DNA of 64,000 bases, taken from assembly GCF_020283565.1 (NCBI RefSeq), contig NC_060065.1, forward strand, positions 33,282,409-33,346,408, read 5' to 3'. Below are positions 46,007-58,790 of this stretch, piece by piece (position 1 is the first letter of the stretch; each line of letters opens with the position of its first letter). The translations under genes and the position numbers were made by a program. The notes under the pieces are model-generated. The model was not told the DNA's origin and did not search any database. It saw only the letters and a list, made by a program, of their open reading frames with translations. The DNA is from Trifolium pratense (taxonomy: Eukaryota; Streptophyta; Magnoliopsida; Fabales; Fabaceae).

Positions 46007-48777
46007 TGAGTTTGTATGAATTAACAACAAGATTTCATGCTAGCTTTAATATTTACGCATGGTTTAGCATATATTCACGTATTTTTAAACCCAAAGTCCA
46101 CTTTTATCTTTAGGGAGGCAAATTTTACTCAAAGAAACAAGATGACACTTAAATGCTCGAAATTATAGATCCCTAAACAACGTTCTTGCAAATCTTACTC
46201 AAGAAATAATTCAGATGACAACGCTTATTAGGTCATATTAAATATTCATGTCAATAAAAACATATGTCTGATAATAAAAAAATACAAAAGAAAGAAAATA
46301 GAGGACTAAAATTTTAAAAATAGTTAAAAATACAAAAGGCACCTTTTTAAACATAAAAAACAGCCAATTTTAGTGGGTAAAATAATTAGAATTAAAATTT
46401 CAAGAAATATAAAAATAAAAGGTCCAAAAAATTTAATTTAAAAATAAATTTATTTTGGTAAGTTTAATAAAATGCGGAAAACAAATTCAATGTAGTACAT
46501 ATATAAGTCTATTTTCAAATAGTATATTTTTTTTTTTGAGGAAGCTCAAATAATATATTTTTAATTTACGATGTTGGCAATGAGGATCAAATTCAGGACC
46601 TCATGCTTACTACCTAAATCTCTCGCCAGCAGATCAAATCTAATGGCTTTTTCAAATAGTGTATCGAAACTCCTACCTTCTCTTTGATATTATAATTTCA
46701 TTTATAAAATGACCCAACCCCACTTCCACTAGTGGCTACCACCTTTTCTCTTTGCATGTTTTCTTGCATTTTAATAATTAAAGATCTGTTTGTGTAAAAA
46801 TAAATAAAAATAAATTAAAGTTCTCTTATTTTTCACTTGTCTTTTAGCCTCTTAGGAAGTATGGGCACGTTAATAGAACTATGTGGAAAAGATCTGGCTA
46901 AGCTAGTTTCTCATTGGTACGTAAACATCCCATAAAAGACAGACTTTTTTTAGGAAAGGCATAAAAGACAGACATAAAACTAAGCTTTAGACATTATCAT
47001 ACCAAAATCGATTATATCTTATCTTTCAAATTTATTAATTGTATAGTATTTTATCCAATCTCATATATAAATAATAAAAAAGTTACATTCTTTAAGAAAA
47101 ATAGTTGAATTTATTTTAATTTTTTCTAAATTGTCTCTCATTAAGTGGTTATGACGCCCTCCTAATCGTAATTTTAGACCAGCAACTTTTTATTATTGTT
47201 TATATTTTAGATGGAAGGGAATTGATATGCCTTTTTTTTATCTAGCTAAATTGGATATTCTTTACGCGCAAATAATTTTTTTACGTCATATCACCTTTAC
47301 ATGACAAAATTGTGACAAAGAAGGAACTACTGGTGTGTGCACTTTTTATACCGAAAATATACTACTACTATCTATGTTTATTTTTAGTTGTCTTTTTAAT
47401 TATTTTATTATACATAACAAATTAATGCCATTAAAAAAATGACATAAACAAATATATTTCTTGATTAAGATAATAAGGATAAAATTTAAAAAAAAAATAA
47501 AAATGACAAGTTATGAACTCAAACGTTATTTGAAGCAACTTATCAAATGACGCTATAAACTAGTGTAAAAAATTGTTATAAACTTGTAATTAAGAAAAAT
47601 ATATTTCTAAACAAACCTAATTTGAGTTAGGAAAACGCTAACATATGTGTCTTAATTAAGTGTCTGACACCTGTAAAACACTCATATGACACGTGTCGAA
47701 CAAGTGTCCCAAAAAATTTGTTTTTTTTTACTTATACTCTCATTTGACACATATTAGACATATCTACAACAGTTAAAAATGTGTCGAAAAGGTAAAGAAA
47801 AGGTAAAATGATAGATATTTTATCTTTTATTGATCAATATTTTTAGTTTTTTTCGATAATAAATGGATAAATAAAGGTAAAATATTATTATATCTTGTTT
47901 TAAAACTTTTTTTAAGAAATATGTAACGGTGTTGGTGTCCTATATTTTTTACATTAATGGTGTCGCGGTGTCCGTGTCGCGGTGTCCGTATCGGAGTCCG
48001 TGTTTTATAGTTAATTGCACAATTTTAAGGAAATGATACATGTTAGGAAGACCCAATTTAAAACACATTCCTCATAGACCCACAAGTTGGAGTGTAGGGT
48101 ACAGGGTTCTTTAACAAAAAGTTGGAGTGTAGGTGCATACATATATTAATTAGTATTTCTTTCTCAAAGATTATTATTATATGTTCAATTGTTAACCGAT
48201 AAACACAAAGTATATTTAGTAGAAAATAAACTTATTTTTTGGAAAATCAAAATGCATTAATAAAAGCATAAATGGATAAAGAAAAAAAAAATTCAAACAT
48301 AAACTGAGGCACAAGAGGTGGAAACAATGCTAAACTTACAAAAATTCTCATATATCTGAGTTTTGATAGCGCATGCTCAACTTCGGTTAAATTCTGAAAT
48401 TCAACTTCGGAAATTTTTATTTTGATGAATTAATAACATCAAAGAAAATAGAAGATGTGATGACAAAGATAACACACCTTATAATATGTACTAAAATATC
48501 TATATGTGTTGAATGCACGTAAATATTAATATGTGACTACAGAAAATCTGAATTCTTTATATAAATTTTCATAAGGTTTTTCATCGCTCGCATCTCGATA
48601 CTTATGATTATTGAGAATCATTAGATTAAAAAACTATTATTGAGAATCATGGTCAGATATGGAAACAGATTTCAAAAATAACAACATAATAAAATTGTTA
48701 GAGTAAAATATAATGTCATCATCATTGATATTGTTCGTTTGTATTGAATAGCATGCTTAAGCTACCTTTATGTTTTA
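46007..48777. other. gene-free AT-rich region
   Basis: Holds a possible SINE fragment (aggacctcatgcttactacc near 46597). A repeat segment at about 47640-48000 is rich in gtgtc phrases, including a short tandem (gtgtcgcggtgtccgtgtcg). No coding region is found. Confidence 0.45.
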
Positions 48778-49389
48778 CTAGCGGGCCATGCAGGCGCGTT
48801 TCGCGCCTGCATGTGTCTAACTTATGTACCAAAAAAAAAAGATACGCCTTATGTTATGGTGAGTTTGTTAATAAAATTTTTTTGTTGCTATTAAAAAAAA
48901 GCAAGGGTAATGTTGGTATTATGAAAATTCTACCCCAAAACTCATGTATTCTTTTTATATATTATAGTATAGAATAGATATAGATGAAAAAACCATAAAA
49001 AAAAAAAGAGAGGAAGTTAAGGGCAATTATGGAATAATTAAAAAACCATAAAGGAAGTTAAGGGTAAAATGGACCAAAAAAAATCAAGCCCAAACTCTCC
49101 TATCCCCTTTATATATTGTTATAGATGAGTTTGTTAATAAAATATTTTTGTTGCTACTAAAAAAAAGCAAGGGTAATGTTGGTATTATGAAAATTCTACC
49201 TCAAAACTCATATATTCTTTTTATATATTATAGTATAGAATAGATATAGATGAAAAAACCATAAAAAAAAAGAGAGGAAGTTAAGGGCAATTATGGAATA
49301 ATTAAAAAACCATAAAGGAAGTTAAGGGCAAAATGGACCAAAAAAAATCCAGCCCAAACTCCCATATCCCCTTTATATATTGTTATAGA
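48778..49389 (-). mobile_element. Helitron with a duplicated 5' segment
   Basis: On the minus strand the 3' end is a GC-rich hairpin (ATGCAGGCGCG..CGCGCCTGCAT), then GGCCCGCTAG and host T. The 5' end TCTATAACAATATATAAAGG follows host A at 49390. The right 263 bp (49127-49389) nearly repeats 48861-49126, including the 5' terminus, which therefore also occurs internally at about 49125. Only the left copy has the 3' hairpin. There is no coding sequence. Confidence 0.8.
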
Positions 49390-49401
49390 TTATTCTTATT
49401 A

Positions 49402-49660
49402 CTTGCTCCGTCTCAAAATTATTGTCACAATTTGACTGTGTGCACTATTCATACAAACTATTTTGATCATATTTTTTTACTAATGTGTAAAGATAAATAT
49501 TAGTATATGAGATATTGTTAGATTTTTCTCGATAAGTACTATCAAAATATCAATTTTTTATAATTTTTAATAATACACAACTAAAGATATTAATGATCAA
49601 AATTATGCATCGGCAAGTATGCAGTAGTAAAATGTGACAATTATTTTAGGACGGAGGGAG
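49402..49660. mobile_element. Stowaway-type MITE
   Basis: TA target duplication (49400-49401 and 49661-49662). Inverted ends read CTTGCTCCGTCTCAAAATTA and, as reverse complement, CTCCCTCCGTCCTAAAATAA. This is the CTCCSTCCGT pattern of Stowaway/Tc1-mariner MITEs. It starts 12 bp from the Helitron end. Confidence 0.85.
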
Positions 49661-49662
49661 TA

Positions 49663-50815
49663 TTTAATTTCGTGGTTGCAGGAAGGTTATGACATAAACA
49701 AATCAAAGCATTTATAAACATCGAACTTACATCAAGAACAAAATATAAATATATATTTGACCAATTTACCTCATTATGATGGATTCGCTAATATTATTAA
49801 TGTGATATATATACGTAGGATAATTACACTTTAATGAAAGACAAACAGGTAACAAGCTGTGCCGCTACCCCTTTTTGAATGATAAAATCAACCTTCTTGA
49901 ACACTACATCCTGGGACTTATGAGACACCACATCGCTATGCATACTCTTTGAAAAGAGAAGATCTGGTAATTTGAAATTCAGTAAAAAATTATGTAAAAT
50001 TTAATTAGAAATTCTTCTTCTTCTTAGAAATTTAATTTAGATTTTTTTTTTAATAATTCATTCTAAAATAAATCGTTCAACATTTGAATTCAATTATTTT
50101 ATTATAAAATATTGAGTTTCTTTAACTCATATTTGCTTATATTTTGAGACAGAGGGAGTATGTTTCATCTGCTAAAAAAATAAAATATTGAACAAGATAA
50201 TTCTATCTAAATTACACCCCTTAAATTTTTATCAGTAATGTGGAGGGTACTCATGGGTCCATCCCATTGACATCCTAAATCCAACTTGTAGAATTGAAGA
50301 GGGAACAACATTATCATACTACTTAAAAGGGAAACCGTAAAACCGAAAAGCAAAGGCATGCATGCCATTAAAGGAGCTTATATATCGAACGTGTGCAAGT
50401 AAACATACTCCATACCACCCGCACCATAATCAATAAAAAGGTTAATTAATTAAGTGCCTCAATTCATGATATAAACTATACAAAGACATCCATTGAGAGA
50501 TCTCGGAAAATGTTTTCCACGTAAATCATGATAATCTAATTACTCTCAACATGCTTGAGAAACATATAGCACACCCAATATCCCTTGCCTGTTATATTGT
50601 GGATTAATTAGATACCCTACCTTTTTTTAATCCTCTCTTAATATTTTCTTAATCCAACAAAAAATGATTGATGCACAAAAAAAAATCAGAAGAAAGAAAA
50701 AATTAATAAATGGTTGAGAATTTAGATTATAACAAAAAAAATGAGAGAAAAGACTAAAGAAAATCTAAATCTTATAATATACTCTCCCTTTTATATTCAA
50801 TTTTACAAAGATAGT
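49663..50815. other. AT-rich intergenic DNA
   Basis: A single Stowaway-like end (agacagagggagtat near 50149) without an obvious partner. No gene. Confidence 0.45.
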
Positions 50816-50824
50816 TTTTATTTT

Positions 50825-51697
50825 GGGTTCCGCTAACATGTGCCCTAAGGGCACATTTTAAGGTGCAATTAATGAACTACTATCTCACTTAATGTGTTTC
50901 AAAAATAGTAATAATTGAGTTTATTAATTAAAAAATATGGTCCACAATATTTATTAATTATTTAAATAAATTACAAAGAGAAATCTTGATACTTGCCAAC
51001 CATGATGTGGTTACACGCGCCTGAGATTGTTAATCCTTAATAATCTATTTTTTTTTCCGTTATTATTAACAATCAGGATGTCAAAAAAAATCAGCATATA
51101 TTTGCATCCAATATATGGCCGAAAATTATACTCATATCTTTTTATTTTTAAGTGTTATAAATTATTGCACAAAAACATGATGGTATACATAATCATTTTT
51201 TTTGGATTTAATTAATCATTTAAGTGTGTTTTTTTTTTTTGTTTCGGTGAATAAGACTGAGTATTATAGTATTATGTTGTGATGGTAACGATTGTTAGTG
51301 TTATTTTGGATTTTAAATTGCTTATATATGTACCAAAAAAATAATAGATCATAAGTGTTTTTGCAAAAAAAGATGTTATTGAATTGCTACTATGTACCCG
51401 GAATTGACTAATATTGACCCAAAAAAAAAACTATATGTATTACTACTTTTTAATTGCTAATATTGAAAAAAAAAAAAAAACCTGCTTTTAGCAAGGAGGC
51501 GCGTGTAATTTTATTCCAATGGTTGGCAAGTATCCCATTTTGACTTTGAAATTTATTTAAATAATTAATAAATATTATGAACCTTATCTTTTAATTAATA
51601 AAATTGATTATTACTATTTTTAAAACACATTAAGTAGGATATTAGTTCATTAATTGCAGCTTAAAATGTGTCCTTAGGGCACATGTTAGCATTTGCC
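50825..51697. mobile_element. MULE-type element with perfect 9-bp TSD and long TIRs
   Basis: Flanked by ttttatttt at 50816-50824 and 51698-51706. Ends read GGGTTCCGCTAACATGTGCC and, reverse-complemented on the right, GGCAAATGCTAACATGTGCC. The arms pair over at least 150 bp, including aaggcgcgtgta/tacacgcgcct and the taatgtgttt..aaaatagtaa region. No transposase frame. The ends resemble those of the MITE at 58791. Confidence 0.88.
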
Positions 51698-51813
51698 TTT
51701 TATTTTATTTGATTGTTTTATTTTTCAAAGTTCAATAATTAACTATTGTTTGAAAAGTATATAATAATCTTAACTATTTATATCACATAAATAGAAATTG
51801 GTTTATTTGTTCC

Positions 51814-51838
51814 CGTGAGCTTAACTCAGTTCGTAGAA
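51814..51838 (+). mobile_element. left part of a family B SINE split by a CACTA element
   Basis: gtgagcttaactcagttcgtagaa is the box A region of the family. The rest continues at 52805 after the CACTA insertion. Confidence 0.75.
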
Positions 51839-52804
51839 CACTACTAGAAAAAGTTCAAATACCGACGGAATTTAGAGACGGAATTTATTTCTTCTCTGTT
51901 AGGGACACATATTTGGATTGGGATCTCAAGCTGCCACTATCAAAGAATCTTTGAAATTTTCTCCTTCAATTTCTACTCATGTGGTACAGTCAGATAAAGT
52001 TGCTATTACGGAGGCTAAGATTGAAGCATTAATCGTTGAACTTGAGCAAAATAATCTTGAACAAGAAATGTTAAAACAAAAGATGGAGCATTGTGAGCAG
52101 ATTTTTGGAAGGTTTGTGCCTAGTATTAATCAAAACTCTCCGGTTCAACTTGAAAGAGGAGGTGATAAGGAAAATTATGAGATCGATGCTAATGAAAATG
52201 ATGTGATGGATGATGAAGATTAGCTTTAGTTACTTTCTTTTATGTATTTTTGTTAAATCAATTATATGAAATTTTGTGTCTTTGACAATTTTAGGTTTGA
52301 TATTATATTTAGTGCAGTAGTGGTGCACTTGATACTTTGTAAGAATGACATACATTTGGTGTCAATCGAAATTTGATTTTCTCACATTCAAGAATTATAT
52401 AAATTACATATAGTAGATAAAAATTAATATTTGAAAAATTGTATAAGCATTTAATTGTATAAATGTGTTTTGTCAATATGGAGACGGAATTCTATGCTTA
52501 GAGACGGAATTTTTGAGACAGTATTATTTGAATTTAGAGACGGACAATTCTGTCTCCATTAGAGACGGATTTATTATGTTTTGAATTCAATGTTTAGAGA
52601 CAGATGTTTATTTGATAGTGACAGATAAATTCTGTCTCCAATCAGAGACAAAATATAAAATCCGTCTTTGATAGTTTAGAGACGAGAAAATTAAAGACAG
52701 AATCAAATCGATCTCTAATTCTGTCTCTAACATGCTTAGTGACGGAATATTGGCATTTTAGAGACAGATTTTGCCCGTCGGTATTTAAGATTTTTCTAGT
52801 AGTG
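51839..52804 (+). mobile_element. CACTA (En/Spm-like) non-autonomous element with TSD gaa
   Basis: Ends CACTACTAGAAAAA and TTTTTCTAGTAGTG are perfect 14-bp inverted repeats, flanked by gaa at 51836-51838 and 52805-52807 (the 3-bp duplication of CACTA elements). Both subterminal regions carry many copies of a gagacGGAatt-type motif in both orientations, about sixteen of them between 52480 and 52770. Such arrays are the binding sites of the TNPA-like protein in En/Spm. The 966-bp copy keeps one internal frame (51918-52223). Confidence 0.95.
51918..52223 (+). CDS. remnant of a CACTA-encoded protein with coiled coil
   Basis: A 101-residue frame inside the CACTA element. Residues 30-62 (KVAITEAKIEALIVELEQNN and on) form a likely leucine-zipper coiled coil. 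The C-terminus is acidic (ENDVMDDED). This looks like the C-terminal end of plant En/Spm (Ptta-type) transposase-related proteins, which also finish with a coiled coil and acidic tail. The start codon given is simply the first ATG. The true exon may begin upstream in a longer parent element. The family call is an inference. Confidence 0.55.
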   Translation: MGSQAATIKESLKFSPSISTHVVQSDKVAITEAKIEALIVELEQNNLEQEMLKQKMEHCEQIFGRFVPSINQNSPVQLERGGDKENYEIDANENDVMDDED

Positions 52805-52856
52805 GAATATCGTACTATATGTGCAGGAGTCGGGATCGACTCTTCAATTATGAATA
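52805..52856 (+). mobile_element. right part of the split family B SINE
   Basis: gaatatcgtactatatgtgcaggagtcgggatcgactc continues the SINE body and a degenerate box B from 51838, allowing for the duplicated gaa. Confidence 0.7.
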
Positions 52857-52882
52857 TTAATTAATGAAAAGATAAAAACACA

Positions 52883-52885
<3 letters not shown>

Positions 52886-52950
<65 letters not shown>
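52886..52950. repeat. (TA)n microsatellite
   Basis: About 65 bp of uninterrupted AT dinucleotides. Confidence 0.95.
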
Positions 52951-52952
<2 letters not shown>

Positions 52953-53870
52953 TTGAGTTTAATTATTTTTTTAAATCAACTTTCGGTATTTGATAAGTCA
53001 TACATTATTCTCATTCTCATGTTTTTAAATCAACTTTCCCTTATAATTTGGGACGGAGGGAGTATTTCTTCGTCAAAAAAAAGTTTTCAATCACAAATAA
53101 CACGACCAATTTATGTCATGTATAAAGGAGTATTATATTAGTTAGAAATACAAAATGGTTGCAAACTCAAATCCATATCACAAATAGATATTAAGGGAAA
53201 AGATTTATCTCCTGAGAGATTATAACCGGAGAAATTCTGGTTAATATTCCCACCCGGTCTTCATAATTATTATAATGATAATCAGATTTAACAAGAGAGA
53301 AACCTTTCCCCATAATTAATTAATACATGTAAGTGATATATGAGAGCTGATCCTCTCAATTTGTTTTTCCACTGCATGTGGAGCAGTTAAACATCCCACC
53401 ATTCAAATTTCAATTTTTACTTTTTTTATTTTTTATTTTATTTTAATTTTCAACTTTTTAATTTATGGAGAGGATTCTACTCTCTAATGTCAGAGGAGGA
53501 AATCTTCTCTCATATTATATATCTATGCACCTTTTATATTTTCTAGGGTGACATAGTAGGTGCCCCTATGCAATCTATTTTGTTAAAATAATGTATTATT
53601 TAATTGCACAAATTTTATAATATTTCATTATTTTATTAAAAAAATTATGTATTGCATCGGTTATAATTACTACAAATTTTTTTTTCTTCTTGTCATTAAC
53701 ATGTACGATTATTATGGTTCAAAAAAAAACATGTATGATTATTAAAAAAAAAAATCCTTTTAAAAGGGTGAGAAATCAACGTGTTAATTATATTGTTCTC
53801 ACTATACATTATATAAAAATGGGGGAATTTTCTTGCAATTGTTGGAAGTATGTTTGCCAACTCCTATAAA

Positions 53871-53873
<3 letters not shown>
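52951..53873. other. AT-rich intergenic DNA
   Basis: A lone Stowaway-like end (gggacggagggagta near 53050). No gene is visible. Confidence 0.45.

Positions 53874-53946
<73 letters not shown>
53874..53946. repeat. (TA)n microsatellite
   Basis: About 70 bp of AT dinucleotides. Confidence 0.95.
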
Positions 53947-53950
<4 letters not shown>

Positions 53951-55594
53951 ATTATAAATAACATTTTTTTTTGAACAAGCCAAAATCAGATATGCATATA
54001 TAAAAAAGTAATCTCCTCAGCACAAGGCGTGCCGATAGAGACTATAAAGATTACAAATAACATATTAATTTTGTTTTTAGGTATATTATTTCTTATTTAT
54101 TGCAAAACTAAAAATATAGAAAATATTCCCCTTTACCCCTAAAATATTTCTCAAATATAAACATATTTTCAAATTATTAGATTGTTTCTTTTCTAATCGT
54201 CTTGAAATATGAAAAATCAAAATTAACTACACAAAGGGTATTTTAGGTAGATCAACAACCAAAATATACACCTTAACTACAACCTACCAATATTTCCTAA
54301 TAAAAGTAAAATACGCGATAAAGGCTTACCTGTTATAACTTTCGATGACTTTAACTTCTTAGCAAGGACGGTGTACGTTTTATCGAATTCAAGTGTATTT
54401 AATCAACATTGAAGAGCTTGAACAGCTTCTGATCCATGGAGATCATGTATATCTATCCTTGAAATTTTGTTTTCACGATTATTGATTTAAAAAATTTCTT
54501 CGAGCACTCAAGTATTATTATTGAACAACACGGAGATTCTCTATTTCTGCTAGAGAATGTTGTTGTGCTGATAGATGATCATGCATTTGATAAGCTTCTG
54601 CAGCGGCCTTAAAGTGTCGTGATCATGCGTACTAATAATTTTTTTCCATTTAAAAAAGTTTTAAGCTTTGTGTAAAGTTAATTTAAACTAATTAATATGA
54701 TGTTGTTGCAAATTTGAATACTCTTGTCATGAATTAAACAATAAATATGGAAGAATTAACATTGACACAATACAAGTAACAGATTAAACAATAATAAAAC
54801 CAACCAAAATTTTATATATATATATATAAACCAATAATGAATTGGTTCAAGTGATAATAATCTAAAACAAAAGATAAAAAAAAAGTGAGGGACAAAATTG
54901 TTTGAGACTTCTTCTTTTCGTGCTTCCTGGGAAGTTCTAGTCTCCCTCGCCACTTAAGTAGCGAACTCAGGGGACATAAAGTCTGGAAAAGTAACCGTTC
55001 ACATCTTGAGTTAATTAGCATTCTAGAATATGAACCTTATAAATAAAGGAGCTGATTTCTTCCCATAATATTATTTCTCTCTGTCACACTCTTTAAAGAA
55101 GGTAATAAATGCGCGGACTTCGCAAAGCTCGGAACTTCCTGAAATACCAAATTCTCTAGCCATGACTCTACTCCAAAAGACATTTGTCAATTGCTTAGGA
55201 ATGATGTAATAGAAAGTTATTCCTCATAGACTAGTTTTTTTTTTTGTGTTTTTTTCCTTTCCTTTTTCTTGTCTTCTGTAGCTTTGTCACTAAATAAACT
55301 TAATACTATGATGTCATATGTTAACTAAATTATTGAATATTACTTTGTCAATAAATTGTAATATGGATTAATTACTGAGAAATTAGTCCTAGAAAGAACT
55401 AAATTTTATTTTAGGCGATAATCAGTCACTAATTTTTAGAAGAAACTATGCGAGTAATTTGTTAGAGTATTATGTCAAAACTATAAGTAAGTTGTTTTTA
55501 ATAAATAAAACATAATAAAACAAAAATTGTACATGACTGAAGTGACAAAAGTTTATACGTGTGTTTGATGAATTCTTAAAGTAAGTGGAGTTTG

Positions 55595-55595
<1 letters not shown>
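53947..55595. other. gene-free AT-rich region
   Basis: A GC-richer island at about 54890-55200 includes cttcctgggaagttctagtc and a TATA-like ccttataaataaagg near 55033. No sustained frame or known RNA could be identified there. Confidence 0.4.

Positions 55596-55677
<82 letters not shown>
55596..55677. repeat. (TA)n microsatellite
   Basis: About 80 bp of AT dinucleotides, the longest array in the window. Confidence 0.95.
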
Positions 55678-55682
<5 letters not shown>

Positions 55683-57451
55683 ACTCCATGACACAGCTTA
55701 GCTGAATTGATATACAAGGTTACAAGAACCTCACAAATAAGTTTACCTACTACTATATATAGTCACTGACAAATGACAATCTAGCTATATAATTTCATGT
55801 ATAAAATAAATAATTAATATTTTGCTTTTGTGCATGTTCTATAAACTATGTGCTAATATCTTTTTCTTTTTGACCAAAAAATGATATATCTTTCTTCTAG
55901 CTCTATCATCACCATAAAGAAACAGAAATATTTATATGAATGTGGATGTGGGATATATACTTTAGTAATTTTTTATTGTGCTAGTAGCTAAAACAAAGGC
56001 ATGGGGCTAGCAGAGTTGACGGGAATTGGATTCATCAACTTTCGGTCTTCATTCACATGCAGTGTTGCTTTCTATAGTGCCTGCGCCAGATTGTGTCTCT
56101 TGATGTGGAGAGATATTATTAGAAGAGGTAATTAAACAGTTAATTGAGAGATTTTTTTACAAAGTTTTGATTAAATTCGTATTATTGGTACTAAGCATTT
56201 ACTGCTGTTTATTAGTGTTACTAATCTCAATCAGAGAAGTAAGACACATAAAGTTGTTTGATAACATATAAATCTAAGGTATTAATGTTTTGGGTGAAAC
56301 TGTGGTGTCGAAATCACTTACGTAGTTGTTTAAGGTCCAATGTGTCAATCCAATCCAATGAGACTTTCTCAGACGGCCCAACAAAAGTAAGTTTTGAAAA
56401 TTTAGAATACAAGTAATGGAGACAATAGTTTTAAAATTGCAACGAACCTTTATATTGCTGAAAAATACGAGTAAATATAGCTAATACGTATGCAACCAGG
56501 GTTTAAAATTATGGTTCCATTGAAGCTATAATAAATAAAAGATTTTGAAATTATAGACGGCTGCAATTTTAAAAACACGAGCCACATTTAAGCGCACAAT
56601 ATAAAGGTTTGTAACATAAACATTGCCAAATACAGACAACACTTCGTGAGCTTTGGGAATGTTATTGATCAAATTCATAAAGAGTTAGCCGCCGCAATTT
56701 AAAATCATAATTGAGACTGTAATTTAAAAATGTTGGGTAGAAATGTGATGTCTCTCTCTTATAGTACTAAATGATTCGATGTTTCTCCTACACTTTCCCA
56801 AACTCTCCAAAACAATGTAACACTCTTAATCCCTATTTATAAATCATTTTTTTGTTGTTGTCATTTTCAACAAAGTGAATTTTGGTTAATAGAGAAAAAA
56901 ATGAATTTTGATTAGTGGAAAGTGAATTTTGATCAAAGAGAAAAAAGTTTAATAACTGTGAGAGAGTAGTTAGAAAGAATATTACGTGTAGATGGGTCAT
57001 TTCTTGTAGAAACCAATTCGACTAAAACTGATCACATCACAATTCAATTCCCATTCAAGCTTTATATTGAATTGACTATCATAGTATTCAATGTACATTC
57101 TTATGGTAAGATTTAACATGATTTTATTCTATTCTTTAGTCATGGTTAATTTGATGAACAGGAGAATGTCTTTCCAAATGTGAACCGCATGCTTGAGAAT
57201 CTAGAGAAGTCTTTGAAAATGACTACACAATGAATAAGGGAGTATATATTTTTGGACAAAAATGTTATTTAAACACAAAAGTTAACATCAAATTCTTTTT
57301 TCCCTATAAAATACATAAAATTCCTGTTCATTTTTCTAACTTTTATTAGAAATCCACACACCAGTAGATAAAAGTTCAAATTTCGAAAACATGCTATCTA
57401 ACAATTTTGACATTTTTATTAGTTGAAAATTAGAATTTATGGACCAATAGT
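55678..57451. other. gene-free AT-rich region
   Basis: No coding, RNA or clear mobile-element structure seen. Confidence 0.4.
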
Positions 57452-57556
57452 CTCTTGGTTAGTAGTCTAAGGTGAATAAGTGATGTATTCGGAGTTCGAA
57501 CTCCGACTCTTACATATATAATGTAATGTTCCTACCAACTGAGTTAAGCTCACGAA
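57452..57556 (-). mobile_element. tRNA-derived SINE, family B (minus copy)
   Basis: On the minus strand: gagcttaactcagttggtag (box A), gagtcggagttcgaactccg (box B), then cacttattcaccttagacta. The target duplication is not clear. Confidence 0.7.
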
Positions 57557-58564
57557 AACTAATAATCAATTTTTTTTTTGGGTTACCATGATATTGGTAT
57601 AAAGTTTCCACCGCCGTTATCGATGACTAATCTCTATTGAGAAACCTGTGGGGAACACAAAGTGGGTTCTCCCCTCCCAACTGAATTGTTTCCATATACA
57701 TGAGTTAGTAATCGAACTCATAACCACATGCTTAAGGGACCAATACCACATGATCAAATATTTTACTAACCACTTTAAATATTTTATTAACTATTAAAAT
57801 GCAAGTCATTACACTACCAAAAAAAAAAAATGCAAGTCATTAATCATTTAGGGGACCTCAATATTAACCCGCAAACACACTCTTAATGTTCTCTTTAAAA
57901 TATTTGAGCTAAACATTACTTTTTATAAAATTACTTCTTACAAAACTCCTCAGATATCACTTGATCTAAAGACATTCTATAGTTTTATTTTATGCAATTG
58001 CATAAGGAGATGATGAAGAGCACACACCACACGTGCAAAACAGATAAAATAAATGGGCACGTACAAACCCATTTGCATATGTCGTAGTATTTTGTTTCTT
58101 ATTCAGAATTCTATGAACTTGTTCCTGCTTATCTGATTTGTGGATATATACCCCAATTTAATTTGTGTCATCCAAATGATCAATTAATTTATAGTGCCGT
58201 TATCATGGACAACAATGACAACCAAGCATATCCACCCACAAATATTCATGACCAATCTGACATGCTAGTGTTTTTTATTTTCATAATGTGAGAATCTTCC
58301 AAAGTGTCATTAAATTTTGAAATTTCGTTCCATTCAAAGTTGATTCAATATAGTGATTCCATGCTAGTGTATTTTTTAGAGATTTCTTGAAAGAAAAAAA
58401 ATAAATTATAATTTTTTTGTATAACTCTTTGGTTTTTGGAGAAGGGGTCAGTAATGCAGAGTTCGGCGACGATAACATAGTGACTTAAGTACCACATTGT
58501 TGTGTAGGGAAGATGATACTTAATTGATGCACATTAGCATTTTAGATAGTGGTGGAGTTAGACT
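57557..58564. other. AT-rich intergenic DNA
   Basis: A segment near 57580-57760 (cccctcccaactgaattgtt, then gtaatcgaactcataaccac) resembles another repeat family. No gene. Confidence 0.4.
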
Positions 58565-58696
58565 AAAAAATTTAGGTGAACCTCTTAAAAACACTAAAAA
58601 CACTCAAAAAAACAACACTAAAAAATTTAGGTGAACCTCTAAAAAACACTAAAAACACTCAAAAAAACAACACTCAAAAATTTAGGTGAACCTCTA
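58565..58696. repeat. 55-bp tandem repeat, about 2.4 copies
   Basis: The unit contains aaaaatttaggtgaacctct, then aaaaacactaaaaacactca, then aaaaaaacaacact. Two full copies and a partial third lie head to tail. Related phrases continue to about 58990 on both sides of the MITE at 58791. Confidence 0.85.
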
Positions 58697-58790
58697 AATG
58701 GAATATCCAAAAAAACAAAACTAAAAAAAATATGCATATCATATTGATGGTGTGTCTAATATAGACCTCTAAAAGCACTCAATAAAAAAA

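Noticed and set aside
51027..51215. 62-residue frame inside the MULE at 50.8 kb
   Set aside because: Low-complexity, hydrophobic and without motif; chance frame in AT-rich DNA.
52886..55677. (TA)n arrays as origins or scaffold attachment sites
   Set aside because: Simple microsatellites; sequence alone gives no support for a functional role.
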